NCBI RefSeq assembly: GCF_044594925.1
Contig: NZ_CP138991.1
Location: 3,224,001-3,288,000, forward strand
Direction of reading: 5' to 3'
Source: Maribacter sp044594925
GTDB taxonomy: Bacteria; Bacteroidota; Bacteroidia; Flavobacteriales; Flavobacteriaceae
Length of the DNA stretch: 64,000 nucleotides
This document shows, one piece after another, positions 1 to 8,819 of this stretch. Position 1 is the first letter of the stretch, and every line of letters starts with the position of its first letter. The notes under the pieces were generated by a model. It ran no database searches, was not told where the DNA came from, and worked only from the letters and a program-made list of their open reading frames with translations. The position numbers and the translations under genes are program-made.

Positions 1-267
1 AATGGACCAAATAAAATAGAGCTTTTAGAGTCAACAACAGCAGATGGTCCAATCGCGAAGTTTTTGGCTAAAAAAGGCGAAGGGGTGCATCATGTTGCCT
101 TTGCTGTTGAAGATATTAAGGCAGAAATAAAGCGACTTAAGGAAGAAGGCTTTACCATTTTGAACGAAACCCCAAAAAAAGGAGCGGATAATAAATGGGT
201 GGCTTTTGTACATCCAAAAACTACGAACGGGGTCTTGGTGGAGTTATGTCAAGAAATAGGGAAGTAG
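1..267 (+). CDS. mce: Methylmalonyl-CoA epimerase, C-terminal part (cut by window edge)
   Basis: The reading frame is open from base 1 and ends in TAG. The 88 visible residues form the second half of a glyoxalase/VOC-fold protein: the NGPNKIELLES strand, GVHHVAFAVEDI (metal-ligand His region) and the C-terminal VLVELCQE with the metal-ligand Glu. This arrangement is typical of methylmalonyl-CoA epimerase (D- to L-methylmalonyl-CoA, propionate/branched-chain metabolism, cytoplasm). The family is about 130 residues, so roughly a third is outside the window. A related VOC protein is the main alternative. Confidence 0.85.
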   Translation, partial: NGPNKIELLESTTADGPIAKFLAKKGEGVHHVAFAVEDIKAEIKRLKEEGFTILNETPKKGADNKWVAFVHPKTTNGVLVELCQEIGK

Positions 268-279
268 GTATTATTTTGC

Positions 280-310
280 TTGTGCCGATTAAAAATAAAT
301 GGTAATATTG
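280..310 (+). promoter_or_regulatory. Probable promoter of the tRNA gene
   Basis: TTG at 280-282, a 20-bp spacer, then TAATATTG at 303-310. This fits the Bacteroidota consensus TTG-N17-23-TAnnTTTG with one mismatch. The expected start of transcription falls just before the tRNA at 326. Confidence 0.5.
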
Positions 311-325
311 CAACCGCAAATTGCG

Positions 326-399
326 GGTCCTATAGCTCAGCTGGTTAGAGCACCTGACTCATAATCAGGGGGTCCATGGTTCGAGCCCATGTGGGACCA
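326..399 (+). tRNA. tRNA with CAT anticodon (Met or lysidine-type Ile2)
   Basis: A full cloverleaf can be drawn. Acceptor GGTCCTA pairs with TGGGACC (one G-T), D-stem GCTC/GAGC, anticodon stem CCTGA/TCAGG with loop CTCATAA, T-stem CATGG/CCATG with loop TTCGAGC, and discriminator A at 399. The anticodon is CAT. The C4-G69 and C5-G68 pairs in the acceptor resemble those used by TilS to recognise tRNA-Ile2, whereas E. coli elongator tRNA-Met has A-T/T-A there. Ile2 is therefore possible, but the identity is not settled by the gene sequence. CCA is not encoded in full. The 3' end doubles as an integration site. Confidence 0.95.
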
Positions 400-402
400 C
401 TT
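386..402 (+). other. attL-type core in the tRNA 3' end
   Basis: The 17-base string CCCATGTGGGACCACTT at the tRNA 3' end is repeated exactly at 19848-19864. Its 14-base core CCATGTGGGACCAC is repeated at 19743-19756. The repeats flank a tyrosine-integrase element, so this is the left attachment site. Integration restores the tRNA. Confidence 0.8.
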
Positions 403-405
403 AAC

Positions 406-448
406 AAACTCGTAATGCACTGTAAACAGTAGCCTTGCGAGTTTTTTG
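406..448 (+). terminator. Terminator after the tRNA
   Basis: AAACTCG at 406-412 pairs with CGAGTTT at 438-444, with a nested ACTG-TAAA-CAGT hairpin at 419-430, followed by a T run. The sequence differs from the terminators behind the two other tRNA-end copies, so it was brought in by the element. Confidence 0.65.
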
Positions 449-458
449 TTTTCACAAA

Positions 459-478
459 GAGACAACAATAGAGACAAC
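459..478 (+). repeat. Phased direct repeat next to attL
   Basis: GAGACAAC at 459-466 and again at 471-478, period 12 bp. Equivalent pairs with the same 12-bp period occur at 19595/19607, 19916/19928 and 20147/20159. The position beside att sites and the integrase gene suggests arm-type integrase or excisionase binding sites. Confidence 0.55.
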
Positions 479-555
479 ATATTCAAATTAATTAGCCTTT
501 AATATTTAATTCTGTTTCATTTGATGGCTTAATTACAACTAAAAATATACAAAAT

Positions 556-735
556 ATGAAGGCACATGATGTGTATAATGTTGCTAAGGCTTTGACTGAA
601 GAAGAGTTTTATAAACTGTTTTACATGGTTCAAGAAGATATCAATATGAGTAAAAGATCAAAAAAGAAACCTATAATAACTGAAGAACAAGCTTTAAACT
701 ATCTTATTAAAAACGTTTTTTCAAAGATTAAGTAA
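556..735 (+). CDS. Small hypothetical protein of the element (59 aa)
   Basis: ATG at 556, stop TAA at 733-735. The product starts MKAHDVYNVAKALTEEEF and has a basic middle (SKRSKKK) and a second helix with ITEEQALNYL. It is charged, mostly helical and has no signal peptide. I do not recognise a named family, though short proteins of this type are common beside integrases and restriction loci in Bacteroidota. It is the only plus-strand gene of the element and lies between attL and mcrC. It could be a DNA-binding accessory protein. Function is inference only. Confidence 0.5.
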   Translation: MKAHDVYNVAKALTEEEFYKLFYMVQEDINMSKRSKKKPIITEEQALNYLIKNVFSKIK

Positions 736-835
736 TTTAACTAAATACATTCTAGTTGGCGTTTGTTAAGTAGGAAGGACAGTTGTTATGAATCATAGAC
801 CGAAGTATCCTTTGTATTTGCACGTCCATTAATAA

Positions 836-2122
836 TTACCTTACTAAAGGTAATTTGACACCGACCTTATAAACATCGAAATAGTGATTAACCTCTGTTT
901 CTTTTAAATTAACCTCCATCAAATTTTCAAACCCATTTTGATCTGGATGAATTATTAAACAATCAATTACTTCTCCTTGATTTTTTTTTAACGATTTGTA
1001 AACGTGTTTTAAACGCGCATAGCCACTTACTTGCCTAATATCTTGGTCAAGCTTGCCATTTATATATTTAAGTTTGTATTTAGCATCAATGACCATTTGA
1101 TAGTCTTTATTATTTAAAAGATAATCTAACTCATTGCCGTAATGTTGGAATTGAAACTTCACCTCATTTTGAAACCTATCTTTTAATAAACCTAATACAT
1201 ACAACTCAAACAACTTTGTCATATCTATCCAAAAAGGAGGTGATTGAATAGTGTCTTTAATAGTATTAGAAATGTTATACCCAAATTGTTTTAGTATAAG
1301 TTTTGCTAAGTATAAAGCTTGCTCATACTCCTTATAAAACACATTGGTTTTAGTATGCTTAATTTCTGTAATTTCTATTTGGTCAGAAACCTGAGTAAAT
1401 ACAGGGTTAATATAATTAAAGATGTTTTGTATGTCTTTGTGATTGGTTAATTGTGTATAAGTCGGTAAATAGCGTTTAATAAATTGTAGTGCTTTTTTTA
1501 ATAATCTATTTTCCTTGTTATTAATGCCAAACTCGTCAAAACTGCAGTAAGTGAAAAGGTTTTTATTCTTAACCAGATTATGTTTTAAGGTTTTAGTCAC
1601 CTGTACTTTTCCTTTTGCTCTTCCTTGTAAATTTCTCTCTACTTTGTAGTAGGATTTCTTTAATCCTTTTCTAACAATTTGTTTTAAGAGGCTTAAAAAT
1701 TCCACTACTAAAAAAGGTGTCAAAAAATCTTGTTTTTGTGTAATCTCAATGGTTGGTTTGCTCCATTTAACAACAAACAACTCCTCTATTTCTTTAGTTA
1801 CTGTTTCATGTTTTAAGGATGCCAATAACATACCAATAAAATCGACTTCTTGTTTTCCATCATTAAGTTTTGGCGCTACATACACCGCCGATTTGTTAAA
1901 TTCAACCCAGTCTAATCCTATGAAATAACCTGTGTTAAGTACAAAAGTTTCACTATCATTAGTTTGCTTCTTAATAGAAAAACAGGGTAGACTGACATCT
2001 TTACCATGATGTTTTTTGGCAAACTTCTTTTCATAATTTTTTTTTGAAAAGTCATCAGAAAAAACTTGGTCAATAACAACATCCTTTTGATGCTCGCATG
2101 ATGTCAATATTTTAACACTCAA
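836..2122 (-). CDS. mcrC: McrC-type nuclease subunit of a modification-dependent restriction system
   Basis: 428 residues. The C-terminal half carries PPFWIDMTKLFELYV (about 295-309), typical of the McrBC component family, followed by a PD-(D/E)xK core: D333 in GNELDYLL, then D346 and K348 in VIDAKYK, and Q364 in DIRQVSGYARL. The N-terminal half is the predicted DNA/partner-contact part. McrC supplies the nuclease to the GTP-driven McrB ring and cuts DNA carrying modified bases. The start overlaps the end of mcrB by 11 bp, indicating translational coupling. Length fits stand-alone McrC proteins (about 350-450). It is the last gene of the minus-strand train. Confidence 0.88.
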   Translation of the reverse strand: MSVKILTSCEHQKDVVIDQVFSDDFSKKNYEKKFAKKHHGKDVSLPCFSIKKQTNDSETFVLNTGYFIGLDWVEFNKSAVYVAPKLNDGKQEVDFIGMLLASLKHETVTKEIEELFVVKWSKPTIEITQKQDFLTPFLVVEFLSLLKQIVRKGLKKSYYKVERNLQGRAKGKVQVTKTLKHNLVKNKNLFTYCSFDEFGINNKENRLLKKALQFIKRYLPTYTQLTNHKDIQNIFNYINPVFTQVSDQIEITEIKHTKTNVFYKEYEQALYLAKLILKQFGYNISNTIKDTIQSPPFWIDMTKLFELYVLGLLKDRFQNEVKFQFQHYGNELDYLLNNKDYQMVIDAKYKLKYINGKLDQDIRQVSGYARLKHVYKSLKKNQGEVIDCLIIHPDQNGFENLMEVNLKETEVNHYFDVYKVGVKLPLVR

Positions 2123-4319
2123 AATTGGCGATTTGCTTAATTTTCTCTTTGGAAGATTCTAATAACAAACCATCTTTAACATACTCATTAAGTATTGGCA
2201 AGATTTCGTAATCTAATTTTAGCTGCAATTGTTCTGACTCACTGAGGTCACTTTCTTCTGATATTAGAAAATAACTATGTCCCAGATGCACATCTTTTGC
2301 CTCAAAATCTGAAGCCAAAAAGGTTTCTGTAAATAATTCACTAACTAAATTGAATAGCTCCCTAGCTTTATGTTTAACAATCACCTCTGCTTTTGGTAAC
2401 ATATCTACAAAAGCAAAACGACGTTTAATAGCATAGTCTATATGGCCCACACTTCTATCAGCAGTATTCATAGTGCCTATTATATAGAGATTTTCAGGTA
2501 TGGTAATGGTAGCACTATTATCTATAGAATAGATGCTGCTTACAGGTTCTCCTCTATATTCTAAAGCGTAAATGAGCTCACCTAAAACAGATGGTAAATT
2601 GGCCCTGTTTATTTCATCTATTATTAAAACGTAATTTTTTCGTTGTGGTTTCTCAAGAGTTTTATTAGATACACTGCTTAATTGCTGCTTAAAGTCTTTT
2701 TTAAATAGCTCTAAAACCTTAAAAAAGTAAGTTGCATGCTGTTTAGCTAAACCAGAAACATTATCTAACTTTTTAAGATCTTGTCTTGAAGAAACATTTT
2801 CTAATATTGAAGTTACTAAGTCTTTAAATTTCATACGTTGACTTGTCTTCCATTTGCCAGTGTATCTAAAAGCATCATCTTCAACAGCAACAATAGAAAC
2901 TGCTTCCGTTATTTTATATTCTTCAAGTTCATCAATTTTATCTTGAATAGTTTCAGAAAATTCAACCAATAAATCCTTAATACTTTCTTCTATAGAAAAT
3001 TCTTGAACGTCTTTCTTACTTGCTATTAAATTATTATTTGCTTTTTCGGCTAGTATGGCTAAAATTTCATTTTCGGTTTCGTAACTAATATGCTCTCCTT
3101 CACTTTTAGCTTTAATACCTCTTACAAAATCTTCATACGTATATGATGGGTGAAATTGAACAATTTCGTAAGTTTTATTTCTTTGCAAAACAGATTGATG
3201 ATTCTTGCTTTTATATTCTATTATATATTTTGCTAAAGCAGCGGCTCTTCTCAAATTATTTTGATTTAATTTTTGATTCCATAATTGATTTTCAGCAGCA
3301 GAAGCAATATCCTTATAAGAAGTAGAATCTGTTGTACTGCTTTCTCTTTGTACTACTATCTTTTTATTTTTAACATCATTCTCTTCCACGATATAGTTTT
3401 TTCGTTTAGAGGGAGTTGTAACAACCACGCCTTTTTTTAGGATAGAGTTAATATCATTTTCTGAGATTATAGAATAGTTAGATTCATTTAATGATTTAGC
3501 AGTGTTTTCTTCTGAATTTTCAGATATTAATGTTTCCGCCAATTGTTTAGCAAGCCAAGTTTTACCAGTGCCAGGAGGACCTTGTAGAATTATTTGTTTC
3601 TTGTATTTTAATAGTTGAATGTATTTCTCCATGTTACTTTGTGGGTTTAGATAATTTAACCAACTCAAAATAAATTGATATGTTTTTGTAGTAGTGTCTA
3701 CCAGTATAGCAAAAGAACCTTCAGGTCCTAAACCTTTAAAATTACTTTTAAAATCTACGGTATTTGGAATATCGGAGTAATAACCAAGTTTAATGACCTT
3801 ATAATCAATACCAAATGATTCCCCGATTAATTGTGTTTTATCTAAAATTTTGAAATCTATTTTAACCAAACAATGAGGGTGTTTTCCTTTGTGAACCAAT
3901 ACGATATCTCCTTTGTTTAAATTTTCAAATTTTTCACGTACATAATCGATGTGACCGGTTATTCTATTGTCAGACAAAACTTCATCAGCGTAGTTTTTTC
4001 CATCAGAATTAGCCTTCATTTGCATTTTGCAAATCTTAGGAGAGTTTACAGGTGTGTTTCCTTCAATTACAGGAAAACCATGTTTCTCAATAAACTTATT
4101 GATTGGTTTGCCTCCACCAGGCATTGGTAAATTAGCATTAGGATTTTTAATTATAAAAAACTCTTCTGCTTTGCGATATACTTCTTTTGGTGGAATTTTT
4201 TTGCCTTTATAGAGCACATGTTTAATGGTATCATCATTTTCCCAATCGTTATTCTCGTAGAACTCTAGAGCTTTTTTTATTGCTCTTTCCCATTCTTTTT
4301 TGGACTTTTCTTTTTCCAT
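2112..4319 (-). CDS. mcrB: McrB-type AAA+ GTPase of the modification-dependent restriction system
   Basis: 735 residues. Walker A GPPGTGKT at 247-254, Walker B LIIDEINRAN (about 565-574) and the McrB-specific MNTADRS (617-623) identify the McrB branch of AAA+ proteins, which translocate DNA and activate McrC. The N-terminal third (1-230) is not the E. coli McrB head. Residues about 96-160 (GKNYADEVL, GHIDYVREKF, KGDIVLVHKGKHPHCLVKI) look like a small PUA/EVE-like fold of the kind used to read modified bases; this is inference. The start codon lies one base after the hsdR stop (TAA-A-ATG), so it is co-translated with the type I genes. Confidence 0.9.
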   Translation of the reverse strand: MEKEKSKKEWERAIKKALEFYENNDWENDDTIKHVLYKGKKIPPKEVYRKAEEFFIIKNPNANLPMPGGGKPINKFIEKHGFPVIEGNTPVNSPKICKMQMKANSDGKNYADEVLSDNRITGHIDYVREKFENLNKGDIVLVHKGKHPHCLVKIDFKILDKTQLIGESFGIDYKVIKLGYYSDIPNTVDFKSNFKGLGPEGSFAILVDTTTKTYQFILSWLNYLNPQSNMEKYIQLLKYKKQIILQGPPGTGKTWLAKQLAETLISENSEENTAKSLNESNYSIISENDINSILKKGVVVTTPSKRKNYIVEENDVKNKKIVVQRESSTTDSTSYKDIASAAENQLWNQKLNQNNLRRAAALAKYIIEYKSKNHQSVLQRNKTYEIVQFHPSYTYEDFVRGIKAKSEGEHISYETENEILAILAEKANNNLIASKKDVQEFSIEESIKDLLVEFSETIQDKIDELEEYKITEAVSIVAVEDDAFRYTGKWKTSQRMKFKDLVTSILENVSSRQDLKKLDNVSGLAKQHATYFFKVLELFKKDFKQQLSSVSNKTLEKPQRKNYVLIIDEINRANLPSVLGELIYALEYRGEPVSSIYSIDNSATITIPENLYIIGTMNTADRSVGHIDYAIKRRFAFVDMLPKAEVIVKHKARELFNLVSELFTETFLASDFEAKDVHLGHSYFLISEESDLSESEQLQLKLDYEILPILNEYVKDGLLLESSKEKIKQIANFEC

Positions 4320-4320
4320 T

Positions 4321-7302
4321 TTATTTGCCTAGACCTCGAACCTCCCTATCATAAATCTCTTTGAACAACAATGATTTAAACAAATTGTTTGTTTTCTCAT
4401 CTGTCATTTTGTTATAGAAATCCAGTTTGGTATTGATAAAGTTTAAAAATTCACTATCAACTTCTTCATCAAACTTATCCTTAATATTATTTTTGGAATT
4501 TCCTTTGTTGAAGTAGGCCATAAGGTCGTCATTATCGTAAAGGTTTTTCTTGACTTTATTGAAATCTACCTTGTCTTCATCTGTAAGTTCTAAACCAAAC
4601 GTATCATTCAATACCTTAATGATTTTAGTTAAAAAGTCAATTTCATCTTCAGGCTTTGATCCTCCACCTCCTGGGGTCATTCCATAGTCTTCACCATCTT
4701 CGGAAACAAGGTCTAGGTTAGCGGTAAACTTGTGCTGTATTTTATAGCTATCTAATTCAATATCATTAACCACATCTACTGGTAAATCACTTTTAACGTA
4801 GGGTAGTTTTTTAAGTAAAGCAGATAGAAAAACATACTTTTTCTCAAGGTCTATGTCTGTGAATTGTATGATCTGACTTAAAAAACGATAAATCTTAGTG
4901 TAAGACTTTGCGGCTGCTTTAAAAGCGTTTTTGTCTTCGTCTTCAAGTTCGTTATCAAAACGTTTAGCAATGTCTCCTAAAATAGGCTGAATGGCCTCCA
5001 TGTTGTCGTTTGACTTAAAAAATATCTTAGCAAAAGCTTCAACCTCTGTTTCGTAAAAAACATTGAAGCTATTCACCTCGTCTAATAGGGTGTATAAACT
5101 ATTTGGATCTGTTTCATTTTCTTCTTCCATATAGTTTTTACCATAGAAATGCTGAAAATCTGCACGCACCAGTTCTGGGTCGTTAACAAAATCTAAGACC
5201 ATAGTAGAGTCTTTTCCTCTTCGGTTTCGGTTTAAACGAGATAAGGTTTGTACTGTACTTGCACCACCAAGTTTTTTATCTACGAACATTGTATGTAGTA
5301 AAGGTTCGTCAAAACCGGTTTGAAACTTATTAGCTACTATCAATATTCTGTTTGCTGGTAGTTTCAGAGCTTCTGGAATACTTATTTTACCTCCTAAATT
5401 ATTCATGCCACTTTCTGTGAACTCCTCATTGGTGTCTGGGTCTTTTACTGTGCCTGAAAACGCAACTAAAGCGCGGTATGGCAAATTCATTTCTTTTAAA
5501 ATGGCATCAAATTTCAACTTAAAACGTACGGCGTGTAACCTAGACTTTGTTACCAACATTGCCCTGGCTTGACCTTGTATTTCGTTTTGTGTTTGACTTG
5601 TAAAATGCTCTAACATGATACGTGCTTTTTTATCGATGGCATGATCTTGCAGATCTACATAGTTGCCTAAAACACGTACGGTTTTCTTTTTGTCATATTC
5701 TTTGTCTTCAATTTCTGTGCGCTTTACTAATTTATAGTACCGCTTAAAAGACATATAGTTTTGTAGCACATCTTTAATAAAGCCCTCCTTAATGGCTTCC
5801 TCCATAGTGTATTCATCAAAAGGTTCTATTTTTCCATTTATTTTGGTGCCAAACAGCTCTAAGGTCTTTTGTTTAGGTGTTGCCGTAAAAGCAAATTGTG
5901 AAATACTGGGTTGCTGACCTTTTTTTGCTATTTCATCTGCAATTATTTCATCAGCTGTTTTTATATCTGCTTCATCTTGTTCTGCTTCTTCTAAGCTTAA
6001 TGCTTTACGCATTTGACGAGAGGATTCACCCGATTGAGAACTATGAGCTTCATCTATTAAAATAGCATACGTTCTATCTGGATAATTGGTAACACTTTGT
6101 GCAATTACCGGAAACTTCTGTATCGTTGTTATAATGATACGTTTCTTATCTTCAATAGCGTCTTTTAAATCTTGAGAGGTCGACTTTTCATCTATGTATG
6201 CTACAACACCAGGAGTGTTGTCTAATTGACGAATATTATCTTGTATTTGCTTATTTAAAACACGCCTATCGGTAACTACGATAATAGAATCGTATAGGGC
6301 TTCGGAGTCTGTATAGTTCTGATAAAAATTAGCTAATCTATATGCTAACCACGTTATGGTATTAGATTTACCTGAACCTGCGGAATGTTGTACCAAATAG
6401 TTTTTACCGGTACCATCAGTTTTTAAAGCTTCTATAATACGTTGTACTGCTCTACGCTGATGAAAACGAGGAAACAATAGTTTGGTAGACTTCTTTTCTT
6501 CTAACTTCTTTGTTTTTGGATTGTATACTTTCTCTTTATCGGTTTGTACACTTATAAAGTTTTGCACTAAATCCATTATAGAATCTTTTCGCAATACATC
6601 TTCCCAAAGGTATTCTACTGCAAAACCTGTATCTGAATGATTTTCTAAACCTGTATTAAATGGTAAAAAGTAAGTAGACTTTCCTTTTAATTCGGTAGCC
6701 ATAAATACCTTTTCGGTACCGACTGCAAAATGAACAAGACACCTTTTAAACTCTAAAAAGGGTTCGCCTTTGGGTAGGCGGTCTTGCATAAACTGCTTTA
6801 TGGCATTGTGGTGGTTTTGACCGGTTAACGCATTTTTAAGTTCTGCTGTTACTACAGGAATACCGTTAATAAACAGCACAAAATCTATCTCGTTATTATT
6901 ACGGTTAGAGTATTTTAGTTGACATACAATGGCTAAACGATTTTTAGCATAAGCAATTTCGTGTTCCGGTGTTTTATCGTTAGCAGGTTTAAAATAGGCT
7001 AAATTTAATCGCTGACCACGATCTTTAACTCCATTTCGTAAGACTTCTAGTGTTTTGTTTTTAGTGATATTTTTGGCAACGTTCTCAACAATTTTAGTGT
7101 CTACCAAAGCACCGTATTGTTTGGCTAATTCATCATACTTTTTAGGTTGCGTATCTTTTACAAATGCAATAATTTCTGAAGGAATAACACACAAGTCCTT
7201 ATTATATAAATTAGGCGGAACACTATGGTATTCTTTAACCGTATTCACCAAGTAATTCTCTATATGTGCCTCAAAGTGTACTTCTTTAGTTCCTGATGCC
7301 AT
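4321..7302 (-). CDS. hsdR: Type I restriction enzyme, R (motor and nuclease) subunit
   Basis: 993 residues. The N-terminal nuclease has D140 in NEIDFVLF and E154/K156 in TAELKN. The helicase follows with Walker A SAGSGKSN (307-314), DEAH (417-420), TATPK (473-477) and a late motif with QTGFDEP and QTLSRLNR. It translocates unmodified DNA and cleaves it remotely in complex with HsdM and HsdS. The C-terminal 200 residues are the HsdM-contact helical region. Length is within the usual 950-1100. It is followed at once by mcrB. It is preceded by about 170 bp of phased repeats, unlike the other tightly packed junctions of this cluster. Confidence 0.95.
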   Translation of the reverse strand: MASGTKEVHFEAHIENYLVNTVKEYHSVPPNLYNKDLCVIPSEIIAFVKDTQPKKYDELAKQYGALVDTKIVENVAKNITKNKTLEVLRNGVKDRGQRLNLAYFKPANDKTPEHEIAYAKNRLAIVCQLKYSNRNNNEIDFVLFINGIPVVTAELKNALTGQNHHNAIKQFMQDRLPKGEPFLEFKRCLVHFAVGTEKVFMATELKGKSTYFLPFNTGLENHSDTGFAVEYLWEDVLRKDSIMDLVQNFISVQTDKEKVYNPKTKKLEEKKSTKLLFPRFHQRRAVQRIIEALKTDGTGKNYLVQHSAGSGKSNTITWLAYRLANFYQNYTDSEALYDSIIVVTDRRVLNKQIQDNIRQLDNTPGVVAYIDEKSTSQDLKDAIEDKKRIIITTIQKFPVIAQSVTNYPDRTYAILIDEAHSSQSGESSRQMRKALSLEEAEQDEADIKTADEIIADEIAKKGQQPSISQFAFTATPKQKTLELFGTKINGKIEPFDEYTMEEAIKEGFIKDVLQNYMSFKRYYKLVKRTEIEDKEYDKKKTVRVLGNYVDLQDHAIDKKARIMLEHFTSQTQNEIQGQARAMLVTKSRLHAVRFKLKFDAILKEMNLPYRALVAFSGTVKDPDTNEEFTESGMNNLGGKISIPEALKLPANRILIVANKFQTGFDEPLLHTMFVDKKLGGASTVQTLSRLNRNRRGKDSTMVLDFVNDPELVRADFQHFYGKNYMEEENETDPNSLYTLLDEVNSFNVFYETEVEAFAKIFFKSNDNMEAIQPILGDIAKRFDNELEDEDKNAFKAAAKSYTKIYRFLSQIIQFTDIDLEKKYVFLSALLKKLPYVKSDLPVDVVNDIELDSYKIQHKFTANLDLVSEDGEDYGMTPGGGGSKPEDEIDFLTKIIKVLNDTFGLELTDEDKVDFNKVKKNLYDNDDLMAYFNKGNSKNNIKDKFDEEVDSEFLNFINTKLDFYNKMTDEKTNNLFKSLLFKEIYDREVRGLGK

Positions 7303-7322
7303 TCTAATTTATTTTTTTGTTT

Positions 7323-7495
7323 TGGCCCAATCGTGGCCCAATTATTTTTACTAACTGGCCCAATGGTGGTCCAATTAAAAAGCAAATAACACCTTTAATA
7401 TCAGGTAATTATGTTTTATCTAGCGTGTTTAAATCTAATTTTGGCCCAATGGTGGCCCCATTATTTATTTTACGCTGGCCCAATGGTGTCTCCTT
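7323..7495 (-). repeat. Helically phased TGGCCCAAT repeats upstream of hsdR
   Basis: The 9-mer TGGCCCAAT (or a one-base variant) starts at 7323, 7334, 7356, 7367, 7442, 7453 and 7476, with a decayed copy at 7487. Members of a pair are exactly 11 bp apart, and the pairs are 33-34 bp apart within each cluster. All lie between hsdR and the AlbA_2 gene; the last copies enter its 3' end, where they encode the terminal TIGP. The phase of one helical turn suggests a protein-binding array or a recombination-prone repeat. Confidence 0.75.
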
Positions 7496-8810
7496 TTAAA
7501 ATATACCTGGTACCAGCACCAATGGTCCCGCTTTTTATTAAATATTGTCCTTCTAAATCGGTTAAATATCGTGTAGCTGTTCTTTTGGCTACTTTACATA
7601 TCTCTTGAACAATAGTATTTGAAATACTTTGATGCTCCTGGACAAATAAAATAATAGTTATAAACTCTGGCTTTAGTCCTTTTGCAGCTAAAGCCTCTTT
7701 TGTGTAATGGATTAGTGTTACCTCAAAATCTGGTGCTGTATTTGCAAAAATTGGTGGTGCTATTTTATGTGCTTTACACGCATTTATGATTTTTATGGTA
7801 CCACGTCCCCAAGATTCTATATAGCCTGTTCTAAATAAAGTGTTTGCTATATCTGGGTTAAATGGTTTAGATGGGTGTTTCTCTGTTAACCTATCTACCG
7901 TCCAATTTTCTGGTAGTTGTCCTTCGTTCCAAAATATAATTTTATTGTTGTAGACGCTAATTTGAATAGGAATACCACTACTGTAATCTTTATGCGCAAT
8001 AGCGTTTAACAAAGCTTCTCTAACTGCGTCTTGCGGAAAGATGAATTTTTCTTCACGCGCACCATCATCTGTATATGAAATACTTGCCTTATCGTATTTT
8101 GTTTTAAGCAAGTCTAAAGCTTCTTCGGCTTGTTCTAGAAGGTTGCCTTTTATTTCATCTTGGTACTTTAAATCGTCATCATCTTCAAAAAAACCTATTT
8201 TAATTGAGGCTCCTGTAATGTATTTTTCTGGGTTAGGATGAAATAACAATATCGCAGCTCTTTTAAGCATGGTAGCATTATCTGCATACAGGTTTAAGCT
8301 TTCCAATAACTCTTTATTGTTGCCTTCTAAATCTTCGGTAGACAAGCGGTTACTTTTTTCTGCTTTGGTTTTAAAAGCAGAAAACGTACTGTTTTTTAAG
8401 TCTTCGACTGAAATACTTGGTACAGGTACACCATCCCATTTTTTACCTTGGCGTTCTAATAAAAATTTAGTTAAAGCAGCGCCTTTCAATTCTTGTAAGG
8501 TACTACCAGAACGATAATAGTATTTACCACGTAAACTTATAGGAAACGGGTATTGCTCCACAATAATTTCTAAATACTCCAAACCGTCTTTTGCATGCAA
8601 GTTTACCGCTACCATTACACCCAATATATCACGTATTTGGTTGGGTAAATCTTCTAGTAGTTTTCTGGCATTATCAATGCCTTTAACAACACCATTATCG
8701 TCAATACCAATATATAGGGTGCCACCTTGTGCATTAGCAAAACCAGACACCCATTTTAGGTACTTCTCGTGCCATGATTCTTTCCACTCTATATGTTGAC
8801 TCTCTGCCAT
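7470..8810 (-). CDS. AlbA_2 (Schlafen-type) domain ATPase-like protein of the type I cluster
   Basis: 446 residues. The N-terminal AlbA_2 domain is EWKESWHEKYLKWVSGFANA then GGTLYIGIDDNGVVKGI (8-45). Next comes a GHKL/HATPase_c_4-like region with DAVREALLNAIAHKDYS (261-277) and NTLFRTGYIESWGRGTIKI (323-341), and a C-terminal winged helix (about 383-440). Such proteins are often called RecG-like or transcriptional regulators and are common inside type I RM operons, where their role is not established. They may control expression or act as an added effector. The gene sits 9 bp from hsdS. Its 3' end runs into the phased repeats. Confidence 0.85.
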   Translation of the reverse strand: MAESQHIEWKESWHEKYLKWVSGFANAQGGTLYIGIDDNGVVKGIDNARKLLEDLPNQIRDILGVMVAVNLHAKDGLEYLEIIVEQYPFPISLRGKYYYRSGSTLQELKGAALTKFLLERQGKKWDGVPVPSISVEDLKNSTFSAFKTKAEKSNRLSTEDLEGNNKELLESLNLYADNATMLKRAAILLFHPNPEKYITGASIKIGFFEDDDDLKYQDEIKGNLLEQAEEALDLLKTKYDKASISYTDDGAREEKFIFPQDAVREALLNAIAHKDYSSGIPIQISVYNNKIIFWNEGQLPENWTVDRLTEKHPSKPFNPDIANTLFRTGYIESWGRGTIKIINACKAHKIAPPIFANTAPDFEVTLIHYTKEALAAKGLKPEFITIILFVQEHQSISNTIVQEICKVAKRTATRYLTDLEGQYLIKSGTIGAGTRYILKGDTIGPA

Positions 8811-8819
8811 AATTGGTTG

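Noticed and set aside
7317..7608. Plus-strand frames of 60-65 residues with WPN/GPI repeats
   Set aside because: They are the phased TGGCCCAAT repeats read in another frame, opposite the AlbA_2 gene; no start signal or family.
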